Shown piece by piece: positions 57,652 through 64,000 of a stretch of DNA of 64,000 bases. The translations under genes and the position numbers were made by a program. A model generated the notes under the pieces. It searched no databases, was not told the DNA's origin, and saw only the letters and a program-made list of their open reading frames with translations. Position 1 is the stretch's first letter. Every line of letters starts with the position of its first letter. Location of the stretch: positions 1-64,000 of the forward strand of contig NZ_LLXX01000173.1 in NCBI RefSeq assembly GCF_001440405.1. Reading direction: 5' to 3'. This DNA comes from Bradyrhizobium valentinum. Lineage in GTDB: Bacteria; Pseudomonadota; Alphaproteobacteria; Rhizobiales; Xanthobacteraceae.

Positions 57652-58280
57652 CGGCGCGCGGGATCGTCCTAAGCCTGTGCGACCGAACCGGCATCATGGT
57701 GATGCCGTGGCTGGATGCAGGCTATTCCGCTATCACGGTCGATCTGCAACCGGCGGCGAACCCGCATCCGCATCGTCATCACATCGTCGCCGACGTGACC
57801 GAGTGGCGCTATCCGAAGCATCTGCCGCCGCCGGTCATCGCATTCGCATTCCCATCATGCTCCGATCTCGCCGTCTCCGGCGCGCGCTGGATGCGGGAGA
57901 AGGGCCTGACCGCGCTGATCCACGCGCTGCAAGTGGTCGATGCCTGCCGCCAGATCTGCGAGGACAGCGGCGCGCCCTTCATGATCGAGAACCCGGTCAG
58001 CACGCTCTCGACCTATTGGCGCGAGCCGGACTGGATGTTCGATCCTTGCGACTACGGCGACCCCTATACCAAGGCGACATGCCTATGGGTGGGCGGCGGC
58101 TTCGTCATGCCCGAGCGCATCCGGCCCGGGGATATGTTCGACCCGCCGACATGGGTCGAGCCGACCAAAGGCTCGATGATCCTGAATTATGGGCCGAGCG
58201 CTGATCGCGTCGATAAGCGCAGCGCCACGCCGCCAGGATTTGCCGGGGCCGTGTTCAAAGCAAACGCGAGGGCGGCGTGA
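57648..58280 (+). CDS. Phage DNA methylase-like/SAM-fold protein
   Basis: The product has 210 residues. IVLSLCDRTGIMVMPWLDAGYSAITVDLQP is a SAM-binding Rossmann start, and VIAFAFPSCSDLAVSGARW replaces the P-C loop of C5-cytosine methylases (P-S-C-S). ENPVSTLSTYWREPDW matches the E-N-P/V motif of that family. The target-recognition region is short. Cytosine C5 methylation is possible but the loop is atypical. The ATG at 57648 overlaps the previous stop. Confidence 0.62.
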   Translation: MTARGIVLSLCDRTGIMVMPWLDAGYSAITVDLQPAANPHPHRHHIVADVTEWRYPKHLPPPVIAFAFPSCSDLAVSGARWMREKGLTALIHALQVVDACRQICEDSGAPFMIENPVSTLSTYWREPDWMFDPCDYGDPYTKATCLWVGGGFVMPERIRPGDMFDPPTWVEPTKGSMILNYGPSADRVDKRSATPPGFAGAVFKANARAA

Positions 58281-59017
58281 TGGTGACGTTCTACAAACAC
58301 GACATTCCCGACTGGATGGACGGCACCGAGGCGCTCGATGCCGAGACCTATCGGACCTATCACGTCATCTGCCAGTTGATCTATTTGAACGAGGGGCCGA
58401 TTGCGAACAACGAGCATGGGATCGCCGGGCGATGTCGGCAGCACATCCACACATATCGGCGCTGCTTGCGGACGTTGACTGACCTCGGGAAACTGCGGGT
58501 TGAGGACGGACGCATTGCGAATGACAGGGCCATCACCGAGCTACAGGCCATTGATGACAACCGAACCCGCGCCGCACACGGCGGCAAGAAGTCCGCCATC
58601 GTGCGCGCACAGAAGCGGAATGACGAAAATAACTCATTGAAAAATAACGATCCGGCGCAAGCGGCGCTTAGTAAGCATTCCAACATAAGAGACAAGACAA
58701 GACTAGAAGAGACTAGAGAAGAGAAGAAAGATGCCGCACCTAACGGCGCGCGCTCGATCTCTGACGAGCTTCCGCTGGGTCACGACGATGGACCGAGGTC
58801 CGTCACGACCGATCCCGAAACCGATCTGTTCCGTCGAGGGCGCGAAGTGCTCGGCAAGAGCGCGGGCGGACTGATCTCGCAATTGCTCAAGGCGAAAGAT
58901 GGCAAGGTCGCGCTCGCAAGGGCGGCGATTGAGCAGGCGTCAACGAAGGAGCGACCGCGCGAGTACGTCGGCGCGGTCATTCGCGGGCAGGCACCGCCAA
59001 CGGTGGTGCAGCCATGA
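58277..59017 (+). CDS. DUF1376 phage replication-initiation protein
   Basis: The product has 246 residues. Residues ~1-90 (FYKHDIPDWMDGTEALDAETYRTYHVICQLIYLNEGPI...) are a DUF1376/YdaU domain, a winged-helix module found in phage replication proteins. The middle (residues ~95-165) is charged low complexity with an unusual A-rich DNA stretch, and the C terminus is helical (GGLISQLLKAKDGKVALARAAIEQAS). It overlaps the neighbours on both sides by 4 bases. It probably loads the helicase encoded next. Confidence 0.72.
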   Translation: MMVTFYKHDIPDWMDGTEALDAETYRTYHVICQLIYLNEGPIANNEHGIAGRCRQHIHTYRRCLRTLTDLGKLRVEDGRIANDRAITELQAIDDNRTRAAHGGKKSAIVRAQKRNDENNSLKNNDPAQAALSKHSNIRDKTRLEETREEKKDAAPNGARSISDELPLGHDDGPRSVTTDPETDLFRRGREVLGKSAGGLISQLLKAKDGKVALARAAIEQASTKERPREYVGAVIRGQAPPTVVQP

Positions 59018-59328
59018 ACCGCTCGATGGACGAAACGCTGCGGATGCTCGCGAGCATCGGGTTCGATCCCCGATCCCATCGCGGCACGAAATACATCCGC
59101 TGCCCCGCGTGCTCGCCCACGCGGCGCAAGAAATCAAACCGATGTGTCTCGATCCGCTGCGAAGCGGACGGGTTTTTCTTCCGATGTTTCCACTGCGACG
59201 ACTTCCACGGGAGCTACAGCTATGACCGCAACGCTCGCACCGCGCCACGCCGAATGGTTCGAACAAAGGGGGATATCAGCCGAGCTGGTCACGAAGTTCG
59301 AAATCTATACGGGGGCGGTCGTCGGTAA
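59014..59328 (+). CDS. Primase zinc-ribbon protein
   Basis: The product has 104 residues. CPACSPTRRKKSNRCVSIRC...FRCFHC gives a four-cysteine zinc ribbon with the 'F-x-C-x-x-C' end typical of T7 gp4-type primases. The last ~35 residues overlap the start of the TOPRIM-helicase gene in another frame and are less family-like. Either a separate subunit or the 5' part of a frameshifted primase-helicase. Confidence 0.68.
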   Translation: MNRSMDETLRMLASIGFDPRSHRGTKYIRCPACSPTRRKKSNRCVSIRCEADGFFFRCFHCDDFHGSYSYDRNARTAPRRMVRTKGDISRAGHEVRNLYGGGRR

Positions 59329-60748
59329 GCCGGGCGAGCGAACGGTCGTTCCAAATCCGCGCGGCAACGTCATCGCGTTTCCGTTCGTCGAGCATGGCGC
59401 TGTCGTCAACGAGAAATACCGCACCGAGCGCGACGGCGAAAAGTTCTTCTGGCATCGCAAGGGCGGTCGGCGGACGTTTTGGAATTCCGATGTGCTTGAT
59501 GACCCGCTGCTCGAAAGCGGCGCGCAGGCGCTGATCATCACCGAGGGGTTCGAGGACGCGATTGTGTCGATCCAGAGCGGATGGCCGCTGACGGTCTCGG
59601 TGCCCGATGGTGCGCCGCCGCCGCCGAAGGATGGCGCACCGCTGCCGCCGCTCGATCCCGAGACCGAGCGCAGCGGCAAGTTCGAATTTCTCTGGAACAA
59701 CCGCGACCGGCTGAAGCGGGTCAAGCGGTTCATTCTCGCGGTCGATGACGATCCGGCGGGTCATCGGCTTGCTGCCGAGCTGGTGCGGCGGCTCGGTGCC
59801 GCGCGCTGCCTGTTCGTGACCTATCCGAAGGGCTGCAAGGATTTGAACAAGGTGCTGGAGATGCACGGCGAGGATGGCGTGAGCGATGTCATTCGCAACG
59901 CGCGGCTCTACCCGGTGCGCGGCCTGTATCGTCTGAGCGAATATCCATCGCTGCAAACCTTGCAACCGATCTCAATCGGCTGGCCGATCTTCGACGGCAT
60001 CTTTCCAGGCAACGGCTGGATGAAGATTTTCCCCGGCGAGTTCATGGTGGTCACCGGCATCCCGAGCCACGGCAAATCGACATGGGCCTTGAACGTGCTG
60101 GTCAACATCGCGCGCGCCTTTCACTGGCGGTCTGCGGTGTTCTCTGCCGAGATGCCGACAGTTCCTTACCTGCGCGACAAGTTGCGGCGGATCATTTCGG
60201 GCAACGCATCGCCCGATGTCGAAACCGACCGCTTCATCGAGACGTTTTTCACATTCATGGACAACGATCCGAACGATGCCGAGGAGGACGATCTGACGCT
60301 CGACTGGATCATCGAGAAGGCGCGCGATGCGGTTCTGCGTGACGGCATCCGGGTGCTGCTGATCGATCCATGGAACGAGATTGAGCACGCGCGCCGCCGC
60401 GACGAAAGCGTTTCCGAGTATGTCGGGCGCGCCATCCGCATGCTGAAGCGCTTCGGCAAGCAGTACGAGGTTGCGGTGATCGTGCTTGCGCATCCGACCA
60501 AAGATGTTTGGGAGCACGGCAAGATCAGGACGCCGACGCTGTACGACATCGAGGGCAGCGCGCACTGGTTCAACAAAAGCGACCACGGCGTCGTGATCGA
60601 GCGCGCCGCCGAAGGTGGGCAGGCCACTATCCACATCGCAAAAGTTCGGTTTGACGAGACCGGATACAAGGGCGCGATCAGGATGAAGTTCGAGGGTAGC
60701 ACGCAGCGTTATCAACAGCTCGAAGAACCGCAGGGAGAATTGCTATGA
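59222..60748 (+). CDS. TOPRIM primase-DnaB-type helicase (T7 gp4/Twinkle-like)
   Basis: The product has 508 residues. WFEQRGISAELVTKFEIYTG (primase N-region), TOPRIM motifs ALIITEGFEDA (E) and FILAVDDDPAGHRLA (D-x-D), then a RecA-type helicase: Walker A GIPSHGKSTW, Walker B VLLIDPWNEIEH and AHPTKDV near the end. It unwinds DNA and primes at the phage fork. The zinc-binding domain is encoded by the gene before it. The ATG at 59222 has GGGAG upstream. The stop overlaps the next ATG. Confidence 0.85.
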   Translation: MTATLAPRHAEWFEQRGISAELVTKFEIYTGAVVGKPGERTVVPNPRGNVIAFPFVEHGAVVNEKYRTERDGEKFFWHRKGGRRTFWNSDVLDDPLLESGAQALIITEGFEDAIVSIQSGWPLTVSVPDGAPPPPKDGAPLPPLDPETERSGKFEFLWNNRDRLKRVKRFILAVDDDPAGHRLAAELVRRLGAARCLFVTYPKGCKDLNKVLEMHGEDGVSDVIRNARLYPVRGLYRLSEYPSLQTLQPISIGWPIFDGIFPGNGWMKIFPGEFMVVTGIPSHGKSTWALNVLVNIARAFHWRSAVFSAEMPTVPYLRDKLRRIISGNASPDVETDRFIETFFTFMDNDPNDAEEDDLTLDWIIEKARDAVLRDGIRVLLIDPWNEIEHARRRDESVSEYVGRAIRMLKRFGKQYEVAVIVLAHPTKDVWEHGKIRTPTLYDIEGSAHWFNKSDHGVVIERAAEGGQATIHIAKVRFDETGYKGAIRMKFEGSTQRYQQLEEPQGELL

Positions 60749-61260
60749 CGATGCTGGTCCGATGCGGCGATATCAAATTCAATCCGCTCGAAGATGCCGT
60801 GATGGAGGACATCGCGCCATCGACATGGAACGGGCCGCATGTCGGCAAGCGCCTCGCCGAGGCAATGCGGACATTGCGCACGCTGCCGGTCGGCGCGGGC
60901 GGCGGCTCCGGCAACGCATGGCCGCCCTACTGTTACGAGTTCGATGATCTGGTCGCTCAGAAAGAGCAGGGCGAGCTGGAGCAAACGCAGAAAATCCAGA
61001 ACCGCGTGCGTGTCATGCCGTCGCTGTCGGACGTGTCGCGGATGGAGATCGCGATCTTCTGGCCCGCGCAATTTCTCGGCCATCGGCCCGAGCTGATGAC
61101 CGCCGTCAACGCCGTGGCGCTGGCGCACTCGATGGAGCGCGATGCCGGGTGGGTGACGCGCAAGCGCGGCGGCTATGCCGACACATGGCGCGCCCGGCAT
61201 GACGCCGGTTGCGTGGTGATCGCCGATGGCCTGCACTTCGACCGTGTCCCGGTTTTTTGA
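60745..61260 (+). CDS. Phage protein of unknown function (DUF6362-like)
   Basis: The product has 171 residues. HVGKRLAEAMRTLRTLPVGAGGGSGNAWPPYCYEF has the V-x-x-R-x-x-E-A-x-R-T-L-R-x-L-P core of DUF6362 proteins that sit near phage replication or packaging genes. MEIAIFWPAQFLGHRPELMTAVNAVALAHS and DAGWVTRKRGG suggest a helix-rich DNA-binding protein. Start overlaps the helicase stop. Confidence 0.58.
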   Translation: MTMLVRCGDIKFNPLEDAVMEDIAPSTWNGPHVGKRLAEAMRTLRTLPVGAGGGSGNAWPPYCYEFDDLVAQKEQGELEQTQKIQNRVRVMPSLSDVSRMEIAIFWPAQFLGHRPELMTAVNAVALAHSMERDAGWVTRKRGGYADTWRARHDAGCVVIADGLHFDRVPVF

Positions 61261-61270
61261 GAGGACAGCA

Positions 61271-61999
61271 ATGGACTTCGAACTGCCGGAAGGCGCAGAC
61301 CGCGAATATCTGATCATCTTCGGTGTCGCTGCCGTCTATGTCGGGACCATCCCGGTCGGTGAGCCCTGCATCGTCGGCGCAACGCGCGATCTCGAACGAA
61401 CCTATCAGGCGATGCGCGAGAAGTGGCCATGGTCGGAGATCGGTGCCGCGTTCTGGGTCAAGGACCGCGACACGGCGGAAGTGATAGCGAGCGAGGTCAA
61501 CGGCGTGCTGCCGCACGATGCCAACGACAGACTCGATTGCCGTGCCGAGCGCGCGCGGGTCGAGATCGAGCGCGTCGCAAGGGACTGGAAGATTTCGCTG
61601 ACAAACCACGATGCCGCCATGGCGCGTGTCCAGGCGGCGGTGCGCCGAGTCGGCGACCTGATCGAGCGCGCCAACGTCAACGGCGATCTGTCGTGGTTCA
61701 ACACCGCCTATCGGGATTGGCGTCTCGCCGCAAAAAAAGTTGGTCGGGGCATGTCCTACGCCGAAGCCCGCGCCAGATTGCGCAAAGCCGTGACTAAGCG
61801 ACTCATTTGTCACGACAAATTGGAAATGAACACCGATCTGCTGGATGGCCTATTCCCGGAATTGCCGGAAGTGACCGGAAGGAAATTTCGTGAGACCGCG
61901 TTGACAGGTCAGAAAAACGGGGGTTTCCTTCGCCCGCGCACCCCCCGCCACACTCATGTCCGCAGTGGCCGGGCCGCACTCCCAAAAGGTCCGAACTGA
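61271..61999 (+). CDS. Phage protein of unknown function
   Basis: The product has 242 residues; no family recognised with confidence. N terminus MDFELPEGADREYLIIFGVAAVYVGTIPVGEP, with GIPxGEPCIVGATRDLERTY-like repeats of a GIY-type layout: 'Y-x-x-x-x-V-G' then 'I-V-G-A-T-R-D-L' recalls a GIY-YIG-like nuclease half, but the catalytic residues are not clear. A middle helical region (AAMARVQAAVRRVGDLIERA) and a charged tail follow. GAGGA lies before the ATG. Confidence 0.5.
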   Translation: MDFELPEGADREYLIIFGVAAVYVGTIPVGEPCIVGATRDLERTYQAMREKWPWSEIGAAFWVKDRDTAEVIASEVNGVLPHDANDRLDCRAERARVEIERVARDWKISLTNHDAAMARVQAAVRRVGDLIERANVNGDLSWFNTAYRDWRLAAKKVGRGMSYAEARARLRKAVTKRLICHDKLEMNTDLLDGLFPELPEVTGRKFRETALTGQKNGGFLRPRTPRHTHVRSGRAALPKGPN

Positions 62000-62005
62000 A
62001 ACTTC

Positions 62006-62047
62006 GACGGTCATGCCGCAGGTAGTTCTGCGTTCGGCATGACCGTC
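62006..62047 (+). terminator. Strong hairpin between early and tail genes
   Basis: GACGGTCATGCCG (62006-62018) pairs exactly with CGGCATGACCGTC (62035-62047), a 13-bp stem with a 16-base loop, followed by CTCGTTTG. It is placed in the only sizeable gap of the rightward operon and probably ends or attenuates early transcription. Confidence 0.65.
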
Positions 62048-62065
62048 CTCGTTTGAGCGAGTGCC

Positions 62066-62599
62066 ATGGCCGCCGCTATCGTCATCAAGCTCGATCTGGC
62101 GAACATGCGCGCATTTCAGCGCGCGGCGCAAGAGCTGGGCATGGGCAAGGCGCGCAAGATCGTGGCGTGGTCGATGAACCAAGTCGGCAACAAGCTGTAC
62201 ACCCGGGTCAAGCGGCAGACCACCAAGCAGCTCGGCGTGCCGTATGCCGACGCAGGGGCGTCGTGGGAGGTCGAAAGAGCAAACCCGGGCAGGCTCCAAT
62301 ACGCGATTACAGCCACCGGCAAATACTATCCGCTGTCGAAGTTCAAGCCGAGGCAGTTTTCGTTCGGCGTGCGCGCCAAGCCGTGGAACCGAGTGCAGCG
62401 CTTCAAGGGCGCGTTCATGGTCGGCAGCGATGTCTATGTCCGGACCAGCAAGGAGCGCGGCCCGCTGAGAAAACTGATGGGCGGCTCGATCCCGCGTGAG
62501 ATGGAGCGCGACGCCGTCCCGTTCATCGCAGATGCCGCAATGGATCAGGAGCTGCCGCAAGTCATCGAAACCAAGCTCGGTCAATTCCTGCCGTGGTGA
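62066..62599 (+). CDS. Minor tail protein Z-like phage protein
   Basis: The product has 177 residues. The arrangement WSMNQVGNKLYTRVKRQTTKQLGV, YYPLSKFKPRQFSFGVRAKPWNRVQRFKGAFMV, KERGPLRKLMGGSIPREM follows the prophage minor tail Z/phage tail completion family (A-x-N-x-x-G...V-R-A-x-P-W...G-A-F...G-P). Such proteins close the head-tail or tail end. No RBS-perfect start; ATG at 62066 fits the family. Confidence 0.72.
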   Translation: MAAAIVIKLDLANMRAFQRAAQELGMGKARKIVAWSMNQVGNKLYTRVKRQTTKQLGVPYADAGASWEVERANPGRLQYAITATGKYYPLSKFKPRQFSFGVRAKPWNRVQRFKGAFMVGSDVYVRTSKERGPLRKLMGGSIPREMERDAVPFIADAAMDQELPQVIETKLGQFLPW

Positions 62600-62603
62600 T
62601 CCA

Positions 62604-62846
62604 ATGCTCAGAGCCGATGTCATCGACAAGCTGGACCCCGAGCATGTGCAACGATGGCGCGCGGTCTATCAGCGCTCGCGACGGCAGTACATCGAGGGCG
62701 CATGCAGCCGCGTCGACGCCGAGCAGAACTTGCGGCGGCTCGGCTTTCGCGATCAGGCGCTCAAGATCGAGGTTCTGATCTGGGCGGCAGAGCAGCAACG
62801 GCATTTGAGCCGACTAGCAGCAAGGGAAAACGATCATGCACGCTAA
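62604..62846 (+). CDS. Small phage protein, unknown function
   Basis: The product has 80 residues (MLRADVIDKLDPEHVQRWRA..., ending AARENDHAR). Mostly helical and charged; no family recognised. Directly between the tail Z-like and spike-base genes, overlapping the latter by 11 bases, so probably a structural accessory protein. Confidence 0.5.
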   Translation: MLRADVIDKLDPEHVQRWRAVYQRSRRQYIEGACSRVDAEQNLRRLGFRDQALKIEVLIWAAEQQRHLSRLAARENDHAR

Positions 62847-63093
62847 GGAATTGAGGGCGCTTGGACTCGGAGGAGACATCATGAACGATCCGGCCGGAAA
62901 GTACGTCAAGATCACCAGCGCGCAGGCGTTCGCTGAGTGTCGCGCGCTGCTGGTCGGCACCGCAGGCACCGCCACCATCGTCGATGCCGATGGCGACACC
63001 GCGACCGATTACCCGTTGCAGCAAGGCTACAACCCGATCCGCGCGACCAAGGTCACGCTCGGGACGGCCAACAACGTGTGGGCGCTGTACTGA
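62836..63093 (+). CDS. Phage spike-base-like structural protein
   Basis: The product has 85 residues. GTAGTATIVDADGDTATDYPLQQGYNPIRATKVTLGTANNVWALY is the pattern of short alphaproteobacterial tail/spike-base proteins. Two starts are possible: ATG at 62836 (AAGGGA upstream) and ATG at 62881 (GGAGGAG upstream, MNDPAGKYVK). The second has the better site and would give 70 residues. Just upstream of the SGNH hydrolase gene, which fits a receptor-binding tip. Confidence 0.62.
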   Translation: MHAKELRALGLGGDIMNDPAGKYVKITSAQAFAECRALLVGTAGTATIVDADGDTATDYPLQQGYNPIRATKVTLGTANNVWALY

Positions 63094-63096
63094 GCC

Positions 63097-64000
63097 ATGG
63101 GCATCTCTCTCGCGCTTGGTCTCGGCGTCACTGACGTTCGGCCGCCCATCGCTGGCGCTGGCCCCGCGCCCGTGCTCCTTCCGCTGCACTCCCGCATCGT
63201 CTTTGAGGGAGACAGCATAACGATAGGATCGAACGGGCCGACCTATGCGGGCTTCGCCCTGATCCGGTCGCTGGGTCGCTTCTTCGCGCCATCCGGCTAC
63301 AACCAAGGCACGGGCGGACAGACCGCGGCGCAGATGGCGACGCAAGTCGCGACCATCGCGGCGCTCAATCCGAAAGTGGTTGTCCTGCTCGCCGGGACCA
63401 ACGACCTTTCCGGAACGAGCGATACGCCAGCGACGATCTTTGCCAACCTGCGAACCTGCATCGACGCCTACAAGGCAGCGGGCGCGCAGGTGGTCAACAT
63501 CTGCGTGCTTCCTCGCAATGACGCGACATGGATGGGGCTGAGCGCGGGGCGGCGGGCCGACCGGGAAGCCCTCAATGCTCTGATACGCGCGCAAAACGAT
63601 GTCGCGGTTGTCGATCTTGAAGCGACGTTCGATCCGACAACGATGTGCGGCGATGGTCTGCATCCGCACTACCGTGGGGCCATCCATGTCGGCAACGCGG
63701 TCGGCGACGCGCTCAATACGTTGATCGCTTCGCAGAGCGTGCTGTCGATTTACGACACGGCCGAGAACTTCCTTGTCGGGGCGAATGAGAACCCGCTCTT
63801 TGCCGGAGCGGCAGGCACCAAGACCGGCACGCCTGCGCCGACCGGCGATGTGCCGACCAACTGGATCGTCGAACACAACGATAGCGGCTTCGCCGTGGTA
63901 TCCTCGATCACGACGTTGAACGGGCGACCGGCAGTCCGGCTTCAGGTCTCTGGAAACAATACGACCAACGGTCGGATCGTGAACCTCCGCAACGTCGTGA
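63097..64000 (+). CDS. SGNH/GDSL hydrolase-domain tail protein, 3' truncated by window edge
   Basis: The frame is open from the ATG at 63097 to the last base (301 codons visible). Residues ~30-215 hold the SGNH blocks: RIVFEGDSITIG (block I serine), GYNQGTGGQTAAQM, VVVLLAGTNDLSG (block III) and GDGLHPHYRGA (block V D-x-x-H). After residue ~220 the sequence becomes beta-rich (NWIVEHNDSGFAVVSSITTLNGRP), like a carbohydrate-binding tail domain. Phage SGNH domains deacetylate or cleave host surface polysaccharide. No stop is reached in the window. Confidence 0.8.
   Translation, partial: MGISLALGLGVTDVRPPIAGAGPAPVLLPLHSRIVFEGDSITIGSNGPTYAGFALIRSLGRFFAPSGYNQGTGGQTAAQMATQVATIAALNPKVVVLLAGTNDLSGTSDTPATIFANLRTCIDAYKAAGAQVVNICVLPRNDATWMGLSAGRRADREALNALIRAQNDVAVVDLEATFDPTTMCGDGLHPHYRGAIHVGNAVGDALNTLIASQSVLSIYDTAENFLVGANENPLFAGAAGTKTGTPAPTGDVPTNWIVEHNDSGFAVVSSITTLNGRPAVRLQVSGNNTTNGRIVNLRNVV

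Larger units (their letters stand above)
47822..64000. mobile_element. Prophage, left part, inserted in ybgC (continues past window)
   Basis: From the ybgC junction onward genes are arranged as integrase, small early genes and recombination genes on the minus strand. Regulator, replication and tail genes follow on the plus strand. Gene overlaps of the ATGA type are frequent, and most products are phage-type. Terminase, portal and capsid genes are not in view and should lie to the right. Confidence 0.9.

Overview
The window looks like chromosomal DNA of a Bradyrhizobium-type alphaproteobacterium. The evidence is high G+C, alphaproteobacterial gene order (zapA - 6S RNA - 5-formyl-THF cyclo-ligase; ruvC-ruvA...ruvB-ybgC; tkt-gap-pgk-fba), short dispersed intergenic repeats that I associate with this genus, and GcrA/GapR-type cell-cycle proteins in the phage. 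This assignment is inference; no 16S or other marker is present.

Layout. (1) 1-24 kb is a patchy accessory region. It holds the C-terminal half of an RND efflux pump, two paralogous class III cyclase-TPR proteins, a PIG-V-like glycosyltransferase in AT-richer DNA, a membrane-bound spermidine-synthase-like protein, a broken SAM-domain cyclase, a GlxA-type regulator with two flavoenzymes, a 3' fragment of a tRNA-Arg gene, a cupin protein, an acyl-CoA dehydrogenase divergent from an HxlR regulator, a beta-lactamase-fold hydrolase, a Bug/TctC receptor and a truncated IS5-type transposase. Seven related ~110-bp intergenic repeats are scattered here. (2) 22.6-35.5 kb is conserved core: inositol monophosphatase, Sel1-repeat protein, thiE, class I and class II fructose bisphosphate aldolases, pgk, gap and tkt on the minus strand, then a DUF4164 protein, zapA, a DUF559 cassette, 6S RNA, 5-formyl-THF cyclo-ligase and a YmdB-like phosphodiesterase on the plus strand. 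(3) 35.5-41.3 kb holds a three-subunit PaoABC/YagTSR-like molybdenum hydroxylase and a soluble chemoreceptor fused to PilZ. (4) 41.4-47.5 kb holds a YebC protein, ruvC, ruvA, ruvB and a Tat-exported phosphoesterase. Between ruvA and ruvB lie two small membrane proteins and a cytidine deaminase, with duplicated pieces of the ruvB 5' end and ruvA 3' end at the junctions.

(5) From about 47.8 kb to the window end is the left part of a prophage inserted into ybgC. Only the first ~27 codons of ybgC survive, and they run directly into the 3' end of a large serine recombinase. A leftward operon (55.8 to 49.5 kb) carries a RecE-like nuclease, a RecT-like annealing protein, a DnaA-domain-IV-like protein, many small genes and an excisionase-like protein. 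A rightward operon from 56.26 kb carries GcrA, a GapR-like protein, a RuvC-like resolvase, a methylase-like protein, a DUF1376 replication protein, a primase zinc ribbon, a TOPRIM-helicase, and then tail/spike genes ending in an SGNH hydrolase cut by the window edge. The 444-bp space between the two operons is the AT-richest part of the phage and carries a repeated TTCCGGTTCC motif.

The most unusual points are the repeated RuvB-head modules between ruvA and ruvB, the phage set of three proteins resembling host replication/cell-cycle regulators, and the ybgC integration junction that appears to supply the last five codons of the integrase.
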